Shown in pieces: positions 1 to 11,900 of a stretch of 64,000 nucleotides of DNA. The stretch spans positions 7,130,001 through 7,194,000 of the forward strand of contig BTRK01000005.1 in the NCBI GenBank assembly GCA_036245805.1, in the 5' to 3' direction. The notes under the pieces were generated by a model, which was not told the origin of the DNA, did not search any database, and saw only the letters and a program-made list of their open reading frames with translations. Made by a program: the position numbers and the translations under genes. Position 1 is the stretch's first letter. Each line of letters begins with the position of its first letter. This DNA is from Pristionchus mayeri (Eukaryota; Nematoda; Chromadorea; Rhabditida; Neodiplogasteridae).

Positions 1-311
1 ATTCTGAAAACCATATTATTGGCAACTGCAAAAAAACATAGAAGAACAAATATGAGGATTCACCATTCACAATGATGGCTCCATAATAGTCTTTGAACGT
101 GTTAATTTCTTGACCGATGTCACCATCTGATATGTCTTTCCTGTAAGAAATTGCGGATCAGTAACATATTATTCTATTTTTTTTAAACTCCCGGCACTCA
201 TATTATATTGCCCGTACCAATATGTGCATTTCCTGGCAAATATTACTTCGTATGTTCTTTCAACGCAGTCAAGATAATGTTATCAAACTTGTGTACGGTA
301 TCGGAAATCAT

Positions 312-777
312 GGGGGGCGGACAAAACCGCAACGGACAAAACCGCAACAGATCGCTGTTCGATGTGGATTTGATGAAGCAACCTGGGAGTTGTTCCTTTG
401 TTATCAGTATGCCCTCTACTACATCACCCTAATTAGATCCTCTAATTAGACGATCTTGCGTTTCACTCTCTATCAACGTTTACTATTTGCGTGGAAAATC
501 ATGGTTAGATAAACACCGAAAACCAATTAATCATGTTGCTGGGTAACATGTGTTCCTTGGGTGCCGGAATATATTTTAGTTGTATTTCTAACCATGATTT
601 TTCACCTAAATATCGAATTTTGGAGCATGAACTACACTGATATAGAGTGAAACGCAATATAGCCTACTTAGAGGATATAATCAGGATGATTTAGTAGAGA
701 TAACAAAGGAACAATTCCCATGTTGCTTGACCAAATCTTCAGCGAACGGCAATCCGTTGCGGTTTTGTCCGCCCCCC
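312..777. mobile_element. MITE, 'GGGGG' family, 466 bp
   Basis: Starts with GGGGGG and ends with CCCCCC, with long terminal inverted repeats. Each end carries a short motif GACAAAACCGCAAC, two copies on the left end and one on the right. It is flanked by a perfect 8-bp direct repeat, GAAATCAT (304-311 and 778-785), which is a target-site duplication. There is no coding capacity. An 8-bp duplication is typical of hAT-type transposases, but the termini are not a standard hAT sequence, so the family is left open. Mirror copy 46479-46944; unit 2 copy 56078-56578. Confidence 0.85.
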
Positions 778-822
778 GAAATCATCAATGATTATGATGC
801 CGATATGAATATGAGTTATTGT

Positions 823-826
<4 letters not shown>

Positions 827-862
<36 letters not shown>
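827..862. repeat. (AT)n microsatellite
   Basis: Alternating AT run that served as the insertion site of the adjoining RTE-like element. Length differs in the mirror copy (about 46400-46430) and in unit 2 (about 56003-56030). Confidence 0.9.
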
Positions 863-865
<3 letters not shown>

Positions 866-867
866 CG

Positions 868-3653
868 CCTCGATGGGTCGTCCATTCAACATCGGCACGC
901 TGAACGCCCGGACACTCGCACCCAAGGAGAAGCTCCTCGAGATCGAGCTGGCCCTCTCAAAGATCAAGTGGGACATCGTAGCTGTTCAGGAGGCGAGGAT
1001 TGTGGGTTTAGCTTCCTTCAATCTTGCGGCCTCAGGCATCGTCGTTTATCACTCAGGGGGTGCCACTGCAAGACATGGTGTCGCTTTCCTGCTGCAACCG
1101 CATCTTGCAAAAGGAGCCGTGTTTCGAGGTCTTTCGGATCGTCTCGCAACCCTGCAGCTACCACAACAGAAACTCTTCCTGGTCAATGCTTACGCCCCAA
1201 CATCGGCTTATGATGATGCCGTCTACGACGACTTCCTTGACCAGATCGAGAACGCGCTGCACGACGCTCCGGCAGGATACATGCCAGTTTTGGTCGGGGA
1301 TTTCAACTGTAGAGTCGCAAAGGAACCTGGCAATGAAAGATTTGTCGGTGAATTTGCCTCTCCGACCCCGAACTCACGTGGGCGCTCTTTTGCAGAGACC
1401 TGCGTGAGGAACAAATTGCGCATCCAAAACACCTTCCCCAAGCGACGTCGAGGAAGAATCTGGACTTGGCGTTCCCCTAACGGCTCCACATTCAACCAAA
1501 TTGACTTCGTAGCATCGCCCATCACAGCGAGAGTTGTCAATTGTGGAGTCGTCGGCCAGTTCGAATTCGACTCCGACCATCGTCTCGTCCGACTCACCCT
1601 CTCTCTCCCCAACAAGGTGCGGCATAAAAGATGCAGGGAGCGGCTGGATTTCGATAAAGTCGCTTTTACTGCCAATGCGAACCTTCTCGCATCAATGCCC
1701 CTTGCTCGTCCATCCTCAGCCACAGACGCCTTCCACAAGATACAAGCGTTTGCAAAGACAGCAGCAACCAACTGTTGGAGAAAGAGGCAATCGCCACCTT
1801 GGATCTCTCCCGCAACCCGGAAACTCCTTGCTCAACGCCATCTACTTCGATCATCCCTGCAATCCAATGTCGAATATTCCTTGTCATGCAAAACAGCCCG
1901 AAGCAACCTCGTAGACGATATCAAGAGAAGGAAAGAGAACCAGGCAAAACAAGCTGCAATGAAAGGAAGAAGCATCGTCAAAGAGATGCTCAAACTGCGC
2001 TCGTCTCGTAAACGACTTCTCGTTCCTGACCCAGTCTCTGGCGCCCTTTCCCAAGATGCGACTAAGACTGCCGTCCAAGTTTACTACGGGGAACTCTACA
2101 AACGCGCAGTGAACATTCCCTTGGCCGTGCCTCCTTCTCCCGAACCATTGCCACTCTTCCTTCCAGATGAAACGAGGCATGCTCTCTCGCTTCTCAAGTG
2201 CGGGCATTCCCCTGGATCCGATGGTATCCTCCCTGACATGCTTTACCACTCAAGAGAGCACCTTGCCCCATTCTTCGCTGATCTACTGAATCGCCTCGTA
2301 GCAGGAGACCAAGTACCTGGAGATTTGGTTGAAGCAGTTGTGTCCCTTCTTCACAAAAAGGGCGACCCAACAGATATCGGAAACTTCAGACCAATCTCGT
2401 TGCTTAACGTATCCCTCAAGACAATCACTCGCGTTGTTCTCAAACGAATCGAATCATCAATTGAAGAGGCTGAATCGCACACTCAGACCGGATTCCGGAA
2501 AGGTCACTGCACTCTCAACAATCTTCACTCGATCAAACAACTCGCAGAACGCACGCACGAATACGGAATGCACCTCTACTTGGGATTCGTGGATTTTCGG
2601 AAGGCATTTGACTGCGTGGAATGGAACTCTGTTTGGCACGCATTGTGGATCGCTAGAGTGCACCCGACTCTAATCCATCTCTTGCGTCGCCTCTACGAAT
2701 CTTCCTCTACTCTCATCCGTGTCAACGAGGATTTGGTTCCAGTTGAAGTGCGGAGAGGAGTTCGCCAAGGAGACACTCTCTCCCCATGTCTCTTCAATGC
2801 CGTCTTGAGATACGCTATGAATGAAATCGATTGGGAGAACAACGGAATATCGATCGATGGCCGCAACCTGAGTCACTTAGAGTACGCAGACGACATTGTT
2901 CTAATCGCAAAGAGTCGCCCCGAACTGGAGAACATGATGAAGAAACTTATGGAGGCTTGCGCGCGCGTTGGTCTTGAAGTAAATCCATCCAAGACCGTAC
3001 TTCTAACCTCGTGCACCTCCACCCGAGCACCCATTGTCATCGACAATCTGAAGTTCAACTTTGCCGAATCCACCACCTATCTAGGCGGAAGAATCTCACT
3101 TCCCCTTGACTACTCAGCAGAACTTGAGCACAGAATTCGTCTGGGTTGGTTCGCATGGAGCAAGCTCTCGTACCTCCTCTCTTCACGCATTCTACCGATG
3201 AAAACAAAGCGGCGCCTTTTCAACAGTTGTGTCATGTCTACGATACTCTATGGCAGCGAGCTATGGGCCCTACGAGCAAGTGACAAGGAGCGACTAAGTG
3301 TGACTCAGCGTAAGATGGAGCGGAAAATGCTCGGAATCAGCTTGCGAGATCGATGGAGGAACGTGAACATCCGCAACGCAACAGGAGTCCGTGACTGGAA
3401 TCAGGAGGCTATGAGAAGGAAGGCAATTTGGGCGTTGAAACTGCGACGAATGGATATGGAAGAATGGAGCAGAGCGACTACTATGTGGATACCTTACAAC
3501 AGGACGCGCTCACCGGGTCAGCCTAAACCCCGATGGAGAGATGATCTCAGAAGAACTATTGGAGCGAGATGGTGGAACGCAACTGCTGAAGAATACCGAC
3601 CCTTCCTCATCTTGCGTTAACGCATGACGTGATAAATATTGATTGATTGATTG
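868..3653 (+). mobile_element. RTE-like non-LTR retrotransposon, intact
   Basis: A single long ORF with endonuclease and reverse transcriptase, a 3' tail of GATT repeats (about 3640-3653) and a target-site duplication ATATATTGCG (858-867 and 3654-3663). The empty site is present in the mirror arm and in unit 2, where the AT repeat runs straight into TTGCGTAATGG. The insertion is therefore younger than the inverted duplication. Only 5 bases separate the 5' end from the ORF start, so a small 5' truncation is possible. Confidence 0.9.
873..3620 (+). CDS. Endonuclease/reverse transcriptase of RTE-like element
   Basis: 915 codons without a stop. Residues 1 to about 240 are an apurinic-endonuclease-like domain: QEARI near residue 39, GDFNCR near 142 and SDHRLV near 234, which are the metal-binding and catalytic motifs of the exonuclease-endonuclease-phosphatase fold. 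Reverse transcriptase follows with FRPISLLN near 505 and the catalytic YADD near 671. The C-terminal region with WALRASDKERLSVTQRKMER resembles RTE-clade and 'craniofacial development protein 2-like' entries. The protein would nick target DNA and copy its own RNA. No disabling mutation is visible, so the copy could be recently active. It lies in an intron of the left vWA-CTLD gene, antisense to it. Confidence 0.92.
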   Translation: MGRPFNIGTLNARTLAPKEKLLEIELALSKIKWDIVAVQEARIVGLASFNLAASGIVVYHSGGATARHGVAFLLQPHLAKGAVFRGLSDRLATLQLPQQKLFLVNAYAPTSAYDDAVYDDFLDQIENALHDAPAGYMPVLVGDFNCRVAKEPGNERFVGEFASPTPNSRGRSFAETCVRNKLRIQNTFPKRRRGRIWTWRSPNGSTFNQIDFVASPITARVVNCGVVGQFEFDSDHRLVRLTLSLPNKVRHKRCRERLDFDKVAFTANANLLASMPLARPSSATDAFHKIQAFAKTAATNCWRKRQSPPWISPATRKLLAQRHLLRSSLQSNVEYSLSCKTARSNLVDDIKRRKENQAKQAAMKGRSIVKEMLKLRSSRKRLLVPDPVSGALSQDATKTAVQVYYGELYKRAVNIPLAVPPSPEPLPLFLPDETRHALSLLKCGHSPGSDGILPDMLYHSREHLAPFFADLLNRLVAGDQVPGDLVEAVVSLLHKKGDPTDIGNFRPISLLNVSLKTITRVVLKRIESSIEEAESHTQTGFRKGHCTLNNLHSIKQLAERTHEYGMHLYLGFVDFRKAFDCVEWNSVWHALWIARVHPTLIHLLRRLYESSSTLIRVNEDLVPVEVRRGVRQGDTLSPCLFNAVLRYAMNEIDWENNGISIDGRNLSHLEYADDIVLIAKSRPELENMMKKLMEACARVGLEVNPSKTVLLTSCTSTRAPIVIDNLKFNFAESTTYLGGRISLPLDYSAELEHRIRLGWFAWSKLSYLLSSRILPMKTKRRLFNSCVMSTILYGSELWALRASDKERLSVTQRKMERKMLGISLRDRWRNVNIRNATGVRDWNQEAMRRKAIWALKLRRMDMEEWSRATTMWIPYNRTRSPGQPKPRWRDDLRRTIGARWWNATAEEYRPFLILR

Positions 3654-4087
3654 ATATATTGCGTAATGGTGAAGTAATCACTACTTTTTTGAAACGGCAT
3701 TGCTTTAACAACGATTTGTTCTCAAGTTCTCATTGAGTTCAGCATTGCTTCACAGTCACACACAAATACTAGAACCCAGTTCAAGACATCTAAACGATGA
3801 TCCTGAGAATGCGATATTGATAGCCCAACATTTACTCTCATGCAAGAGATAAATTGATTCGAAAAAAATGATGACGCTGATCTATGTGTTTTCATTTTTT
3901 TAAAAATAATAGTGTTTTTCTCGAAATGTTGCTTACGGCTTGGAATCAGTCATGAAGTAGATCACTTGACGGGTGTGATCGCGTTCTGGTATGCTCAATC
4001 GTCCTTCATAGTGCATTTGAGTAGCGGCGTGGAAAGCTCTACAAAGCGTTAATAGTTTTGTTGTTGCAAAAACATGTAGCACAAATA

Positions 4088-5360
4088 TATGAGGCGAATC
4101 GCGAGAGAATCGACCATTTGAGGGGGGTCAGCGGCGGTAGGATTCAAGTTTGTACTATCCCGCTATAATTTTGGTTATAAGTACTTTGAATGATGCTCTT
4201 AAAAACTGCGTCGTCACAATTTCGATATCTGTCGTCACCGTCGAGATTCAGAAAGTCAAACATGGTACTATCACTTTTCGACAGTGAAATTGCGCTCACT
4301 TAAATGATCATAAATCCGTTCAAAGTGAAGATAGATGGCCGTTCTTTTTTGCCAATAAAAGCTACCATCATGCGCTACAACTTTTATGTTGACGTCATCA
4401 ATCGTCATCAAGGACTACACCCTGGTGCGGAGCTGTCGGGTGAACCAAAAATGACATAACTTTTCAAATCGAAAATACCTTTTGGGGTATCATGCTTTTT
4501 CGCACAGTCGCACAGTCGTTGCGTAGTGATGACGCAATCAAAATGTACTTTTTCAAAGCGGCATTATTCTTACATGCATTTGTTTCAGCTCGTCAAACTT
4601 TCAGAGGTTAGAGTCATGCTCGAGGCCTATCCAGAAAAAAAAATTTGAGGTTGCTGCGTTTGCAGCAGCTTTGCTGCAAAATCGAGGTCGAAAATTTAGA
4701 TCTCGGCCCAAATCAAGCTGGAGACTGGTTCAAGGCATCAAAATGATCGCCATCATGAGTCCAGATAATCCTGAGAATATGAACACAATATCTCGAAATA
4801 TGCCCTCAGGGCATGAAAAAATCACTTTTTTGCATGGACATTTTTTAGACATTCATAACTACATGGGAAATGTAGGTAAAATATGGTTTTTGCATAGGAA
4901 TGTTCATAATGTATTGGAGAACTGATTTCCAACTTTTTAGAGCAATTGGATATCTTTCCTGCCCGCGGCGTGCTCTAAATTTCTAGCCATAGGCCGGATC
5001 TCTATGACCACTTTGACCTATTGTACAGTTTTGCGCATTTTCCTGAATTCCTCACATGAAAACTCACATTTATAGATGCCAAAGTTGTAGCGCATGATGG
5101 TAGCTTTCATTGGCAAAAAAGGACGGCCCTCTATCTTCACTTTGAACGGATTTATGATCATTTAAGTGAGCGCAATTTCACTGTCGAAAAGTGATAGTAC
5201 CATGTTTGACCTTCTGAATATCGACGATGACGACAGATATCGAAATTCTGATGACGCAGTTTTAAAGAGCATCATTCAAAGTACGAAATTATAGCGGTAT
5301 AGGACAAACTTGAATCCTACCGCCGCGACGTGGTCGATTCTCTCGCGATTCCTCTCATAT
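4088..5360. repeat. 1.27-kb palindromic repeat in an intron
   Basis: Starts TATGAGGCGAATCGCGAGAG and ends in its imperfect complement at 5330-5360. Arms meet around 4700. No transposase. It fills intron 4 of the vWA-CTLD gene. Mirror copy 44690-45962; unit 2 has a longer version (53425-55565). Confidence 0.8.
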
Positions 5361-6716
5361 GTCACGTCGAAAAATCGTCAAAATCGCCTGGTTGGTATAA
5401 CTGTGTTTCGAAAAATGTGGCAGCTATATCAAGACACGTTTGGTAATTTGCTTAGTTGCAAACGTCTATATTTTCAATAATATCAAAGTTTTGGCATGCA
5501 TTCCCGGACTAGCAGCAGTGAATCCTCACTCCTCAAAGTTCATTTCAGCTACTCCTTTCTTGATTGCAACTTTTCCTTGAATTATGTCTTTCTTGGTCAT
5601 GTTGAGGTTGTAGAGCGGCTGAATATAGTATGTTCTCATGAGTACTACATTAATAGATGCTAATTTCACAGATAATTCTTCAGACACAATTTTGGATGGG
5701 AAACAACCGGAAGAGAACATGAACTTTTTTCTCTAATATTATATTTTGATAATATTTTAAAATATCACACGTTACGACACCGACAACAATGATTATGCGA
5801 ACATTAGATAACATAATGTCTTTGGCTCTCTTCCGAAGTCTTCCGAATTATTTTATTTTTTATTTGAAAGAAACAATATATTTGGTGAGTTATTAAGCTT
5901 ATAAAAACAAAAATAAATACGAGTGAAGTTTCGATCATATATAATCGAATACTATAAATATATACCTACCGTAGCTGTATCCGACATCGCGATCACTCCG
6001 ACTCTCGAGTAGAAAACCGCGTCTGTATCGGTGTTGAGAAAGTCGTTCGCACCGTCGCTTAGGAAAGACTCGATCAAGCGTCCGGCCTATAACAGTGAAC
6101 GCATATATTCCATCATTTTTTCAAAGATTTTGTGGGTGTTGTGTGATCACATTTTGCGAAAGAATAAATTGCAAACCCTCACATAGTACAACGATGCCTC
6201 TCCCATGGCTTCCGAAGTGTCCAGAATGATGACGATATCCACCCAGATCTCGTTGAAGTTCCATCCAACCGGCTGACCCCCGCTCGTAAGGGCAGTACGG
6301 ACCTGGAGAGTAAAAACAACGATAACACGGTCTCTTTCTACTCCGCACTCTCTCAACACTGGTTCGCAAATGCGTTTTATCTCAAACCAGGAACTGTTTT
6401 GAAATAATTTGAGGTTTTCACGCAACTGATGAAGAAACTGCACATTAATTTACACCCATAATCATTTTAAGCAGGTCGAAATGTAATGGTTTTACACGAC
6501 AATAATGAGGGAATACTACGTTCCGTCTCGTATAGCCTCGTGACTAATTTGATGATCAATTAATTGCAAAGCATTACTTGGCCCTGAATGACTTGAGGCG
6601 CTATGGACTGGTGCGGTGTTATTCAACAAGCCAGAAGTTAGGAGTGCCACTCGTGCATCGGCAGCTGTGATGTAGCACAGGAAGAGGATGGACAGGATCC
6701 ACATCTGATACATGTG

Positions 6717-6830
6717 TAATAATAATTATATGAATGATAACAATAACAATTATACGGTTAATACAAATATTAATTATTCGGATAATAACAATAATAATTG
6801 TACGGATAATAGCAATAATAATACCCCGAA
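6717..6830. repeat. Degenerate AT-rich tandem repeat upstream of the vWA-CTLD start
   Basis: Three to four imperfect units of roughly 30 bp built on AATAACAATAATAATTGTAC with a shared CGG/GGATAAT core. It lies directly upstream of the first codon of the minus-strand vWA-CTLD gene, so it forms its immediate 5' flank. The same array occurs at about 43220-43328 and 51967-52075. Confidence 0.6.
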
Positions 6831-7790
6831 GAGCGACATAACAATATATGCATTATGCTGAAGCATGTCAATGATGATTAGACAGATGAATCTGTGATAA
6901 ATACCATGAATTAAGGGTGGGCAATCCAAAAAAGAGAATAATATTATAAACGAACTATTTACTCGGTATAGAGCAACGACTGTCTGATTTAGTACGCATT
7001 ATCTTCTGAAATTGCACAGACATGGTGTGCGAATTTTGGGCCGTGAATGATGATTTGGGCGGCGATCTTTTTAATCCTGCGAGAATGTGTAATCAGGAAA
7101 GCGTGACAAATTGTGTGCAGCATGTGAGCGACATTGATCAATTGTTGTGCCCTCCTTATCGCTATCTTTGTGAATTTTGGCTAATTGATGTAGCACGTGT
7201 CTTCAGAAAGATTGTATGAATCCGAGACCCTTGTTTGACAAAATGTGCAAACTGCTTCGATCTCTACTAAATTATAAGGGTTAATGTATCTGAAGATAAG
7301 AAACTTTCAGCTTAAGTTTTAAAGCCGTGAAACGAAAATTGCCTAAAAAGTCTCTGAAATTTTCGAAATTTCAAAATTTTGTATTTTCGTTCAACGTTGA
7401 GCTACAATGAAGTGAGAGAGTGCAAAATGGCCAATATGAGAAGCGGAACAACTTTTAATTTTTCAATAAATTTTAATTTTACACTAAATTTCATGTTAAC
7501 AATTTTGAGAAAGGAAAACATTGAATGGGTGAAAATTTTGTACATTCATTTTTTCGAGTTGAAATTCCAAGTATATTTTGATGCATTGAAAACAAGTTCC
7601 AACTAACCACGAGATTATTTCAGATTCGTAATCTTCGCCTTTTTTGTCCCTGAAAAATGTTTCCCTTCCAGATTATGAATGGTATTCGTTCTCATTTTTC
7701 GCCTTAAATGTGCCAAAATCTCAACTTTTCTCGTTATTTCCAAATTTTTATTTGACTGTAAATACTATTTACAACCACCAATTGAAATTT
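6831..7790. other. Intergenic, no convincing gene
   Basis: Region between divergent genes. Short ORFs exist (for example 7022-7219 +, which contains the phrase CEFW twice), but they lack splice context, recognisable domains or codon bias. I see no gene. Confidence 0.6.
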
Positions 7791-8841
7791 CCCTAAAATT
7801 GCGCATCCGGGTGTTTCGATCTACCCGCCTCACAAGGTTATTGTTGCGTGCATATAAATATTCTTATCGAAGAGACGGAGTATATATCAGGCACACGCCA
7901 AGCCCTCAGAATGCATGTTGTAGCTGTGTGCGATTTTCGTGTTGAGGGGACTGGATCGGTCTATATCTTATTAAACGTGTGTTGAGGCTCGCGAAACTAT
8001 GTTTCGGGATCTCCTTTTCTCACACATGCACAAATCATATTAACTTTTTGAAAGAGTGATGTCGAGTGAGTCATGGTGTTACTTCGAAAAGCCGCAACCG
8101 GAAGTGCCCCTCACGCGTGAACAAATACTCACTCTGTAATCTAACTTTGTTTCACGTCATAGACGGTATGTAGCTAAAGTCATCATGTAAAGACCAGCAA
8201 GGAAACGATAAGGGATATGCGTTGCAAGCATGTCACTGGTATCTATCCTCCAAAGCTCAAAATTTGCGCCGGTCAGAGAGACGAGAGAGCGTGCAAACTG
8301 AAGAGAGTCAGACGATTGCTCTGCCTAGGAAACATCTAAATCGCGGATTAGAGATCAGTGACATGATGCGCAAATTTTGAGCTTTGGAGGATAGATACCA
8401 GTGACATGCTTGTAACGCATATCCCTTATCGTTTCCTTGCTGGTCTTTACATGATGACTTTAGCTGAATCTGGCTACATACCGTCTATGACGTGAAACAA
8501 AGTTAGATTACAGAGTGAGTATTTGTTCACGCGTGAGGGGCACTTTTCGAAGTAACACCATGACTCACTCGACATCACTCTTTCAAAAAGTTAATATGAT
8601 TTGTGCATGTGTGAGAAAAGGAGATCCCGAAACATAGTTTCGCGAGCCTCAACACACGTTTAATAAGATATAGACCGATCCAGTCCCCTCAACACGAAAA
8701 TCGCACACAGCTACAACATGCATTCTGAGGGCTTGGCGTGTGCTTGATATATACTCCGTCTCTCCGATAAGAATATTTATACACGCAACAATAACCTTGT
8801 GAGGTGGGTAGATCGAAACACCCGGATGCGCAATTTTAGGG
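7791..8841. repeat. 1.05-kb palindrome with half hairpin element at its axis
   Basis: Starts CCCTAAAATTGCGCATCCGG and ends in the complement. Both arms are about 480 bp. The axis (about 8266-8370) contains one half of the 93-bp hairpin element found intact elsewhere, plus its apex. It occupies the divergent promoter region between the lectin-CUB and vWA-CTLD genes. Mirror copy 41204-42254. Unit 2 has only one arm (49561-50080) followed by a complete hairpin. Confidence 0.85.
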
Positions 8842-8925
8842 AATATTTGTTGTTAGGCCTGATGAACATGTGCATATTTGACTGTTCGTCGATATCATTT
8901 CCAGAGTGGGCAAATACTTGTCGAT

Positions 8926-11900
8926 ATGTGGCGACTGCTGATTTTCGCTACTTTAACGCGTGAGTTCTGCATAAAACGTCGGCACATTTAAGGCACTTCT
9001 TAGATATTTGGCCACCCCCCCCCCCTTTCCCCTATCATTTCTCATTCCCTCCCCATCGCAGAGGGGTTGTGTGACCGGAAATAAGGAAAAATTCCTAGAA
9101 ATAAGTGGGGTATGACTGGAAGGTAGGGGGTGGACCAAATACCAAAGAAGTGCCAAAACGTCTTTCGACTAGGGTTGGGTTCGCGGGAAATTGCGAACAA
9201 TGTGTGTGATTGCTGATCGGCGAAAAAGTGTTTAGACTGATTTTTTATCCACAAAGCCTACGCTACTTTCGATAAATGTGCATTATATTCAGAGTTCGCT
9301 AATGGCACCTGTCCTGACGGCTTTGATCTCGTAAAGGATGGAGAGTGCAGAGGCTTTGCATACAAGGAGGTCGTTTACTACGTCGATGTTCCACGACTCG
9401 CAGTCGAAACCTGCAGCAAGATTCAAGGACAGCCGGTGATCATTCACGATGAAGAAGTAGGTATTCTGGCTGGATTTCAGTATAAAATTCCCTTTTGGAA
9501 ATTGGCACTTACTATATCAGCATCAATCGTACTGGAAGGAGCTCGCGCCAGAACTTTTTTCACTCGACAACGGTTTCTACAATTTCATGGTTCTCGGTAA
9601 TTCGTATTCTTTATTGATTAAGATTGAGCAAGAGGGGGGATCACTCTTTGTTTTTGAAATCATTGATGAATTTGGAACACGATGTTCGCCCAATTTATAA
9701 TTATAAACTTACCAGTTTTACAATAATACACACTCGAAAAAGATACTCAATGAGTGATGTGTGTCAGGCACTCTACTGGGTGATTTCAGGCATTGAATGC
9801 AACACAACTACGCAGGAATGGATGTGGGCTGACGGATCGCCAATTGATTACAAACCACCGAAATACAGTGAAGGTTTGAGCAATGGTCTCACTCTCTCCA
9901 TATCACACACACACTCTCGTTCACTCTGAACGACGAGAGACCGTGTGGTTTGGAGAGAGTCAGACGATTCTTCGAAGGTTTGTTTACCATATGTGTAATA
10001 AAGTTGACAATTCGGTCATCAATCTACACATTTTACACAGATTTTACGAGCTGTGTTGATACGATACCGCGGTATATCATACTTAAGTGCGCGTTACATG
10101 TGAATATCTTGTCATGTGCAGAGTTGGACGGAAGATGCTCGACGGGCTGGGGATGGTTTATCGTTCCGGATGGATTATGGGACTATGGTTAGTCGGACGA
10201 GTACAATTTGCGGGTTTATGCGTTATTTTATTTTGTGGATTATTTACCAATTCGGTTCTGAATTGTGATATTCAAATGCGGGGGTACGACATTTCCGCAA
10301 CGACATTTCCGCAACGGGACGCCGTTTGCTTGAGAGCAGGGAACTTGGGAGTTGCGTTGTTACCAGTATACGCTCCCATACTTTGCATATACAATTCTTG
10401 TTACCAGGCGATATTGAGTTTCAACGTATAGGGGTCATGGAAATCCATATTACATGAACCCCGGGTCGTTGATTTGGAGTGAAACTCAAGATCATCTGGG
10501 AACAAAATTTAAAACAAAGCAACAACTCCCAAGTTGCTACCCCAACTCTCATGCAAACGGCGCTCCGTTGCGGAAAAGTCGGTTGCGGAAATGTCGTACT
10601 CCCTCAAATGCGCATTTACAATTGTTCCCTCGTCGCTTTCAGGTATCGGCAGTCAGGTCATTACGGGTTCCGTTTACTGCACCACCCAGCTTGAGCAGCC
10701 TGTGCAGGCGGACGATGGATGTGACGGTTTCGCTGATGATGAGGAAGACGGCGTCTGCTATCAGGTTTTTGTTAATAAATTTACAATTTCATTATTTATT
10801 TTCTATTGCTAAAACAAAAACATTTGTAATAGGTTGGAGCTGTAGCTCGGGACTGGACGGGACTATTTATTATATATTCGCTGAAAATACTCAATCACAT
10901 CAACACTAAATGCAATTGAGGAATAAACTAATTTAAAATGCATTCTAAAATAATTTGTAGGTTGGAGGTACGGCTCGAGATTGGAAGGATGCTCAGATGA
11001 CGTGCAAGAAGGCCGGAGCTGATCTGGCGTCGATTCACAATAAACAGGTTTGGAAACATTTTTAAATTAAAAATACATTATTTTTAAAAAATACCTTATT
11101 ATTTTGATTAGCTTCATGATTTCATACAATCGCACCAAAATTATTGTTGATAAGCGTGTTTTTCGACACCCTAATGGCTGTCATATTATCGGCGCGAAGT
11201 CTACCATGGAATATTTCTGAACTATCGATCTCAGGAAAACGACTTCGTACGCCGTCTGGCGACATCGAGAGGAGTGGTGGACGGTTTGGTGCTAGGAGCA
11301 ACGGCTCAGCAGGATGGAACATTCGGCTGGATCGATGGATCCAAAATGGACTACGAGAACTACTTTCCAGGTATGCCACTTTCTGAGACCCATCAGAGTG
11401 TAGTTCCTACATAACTTTCTGTGAAAATTTCGTAGAAGGGTTAACAAGTTTGACACATGTGCATACATGTTTGTGGTTTACTTTGCTCATAAGCACAAAC
11501 GTTAAACGTGCGCTTGAAATATACGTGAAAATGAATCAAACATACCCTAAAGGAAAAACCCTACAACGTAGTGTAAATATTTCACAGGTTTCCCGAAAAA
11601 GAACATGGGTATTTGCATCGCTATGGACGTTTCGGAGACAGCCGGACAGTGGCTGAATATTGACTGCGCATTTAAATTCCCGGTCGCCTGCGTACGTCAA
11701 CGTCAGTTTTAATTTACAAATTTTAATTATTAATAATGAAAATGACAATTAAAAACGTTCAAAACAACGAATAGTACATTTGTGGTCATTCTGACGGTTT
11801 CCTGCATAAATTTAATTGCAATCATTATATTCGAAACGACTTTATTAGGTTTTCCAAAGAATAAATTGATTATCTTTCAGAGCGTCTCTCAGTTGAGCCG

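Larger units (their letters stand above)
1..6713 (-). pseudogene. vWA + C-type lectin secreted protein, left-arm copy, partial
   Basis: Mirror of the apparently complete gene at 43332-49179. Visible exons on the minus strand are 6578-6713 (signal peptide), 6183-6302, 5970-6086, 5530-5618, 3937-4038, 63-139 and the first two bases of the next exon at 1-2. The lectin exons lie off the left edge. The exon at 6183-6302 is 5 bp shorter than in both right-hand copies (120 versus 125 nt), which shifts the frame before the vWA DTSEAMG motif under the exon model that works for the right copies. An alternative model with an extra upstream exon would make this copy the open one, so the pseudogene call is moderate. 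Intron 5 (between 3937 and 139) carries the RTE-like retrotransposon in the opposite orientation. The family is secreted and lectin-like; the ligand is unknown. Confidence 0.6.

Noticed and set aside
1223..2249. Minus-strand ORFs of 182 and 121 codons opposite the RTE ORF
   Set aside because: Antisense shadows of the retrotransposon reading frame.
6717..6830. CRISPR-like array or satellite with spacers
   Set aside because: Units are degenerate AT-rich tandem repeats in a eukaryotic intergenic region, without conserved repeats and unique spacers.
7022..7219. 65-codon ORF with a repeated CEFW phrase
   Set aside because: No splice context or homology by eye, and unit 2 differs without regard to reading frame.
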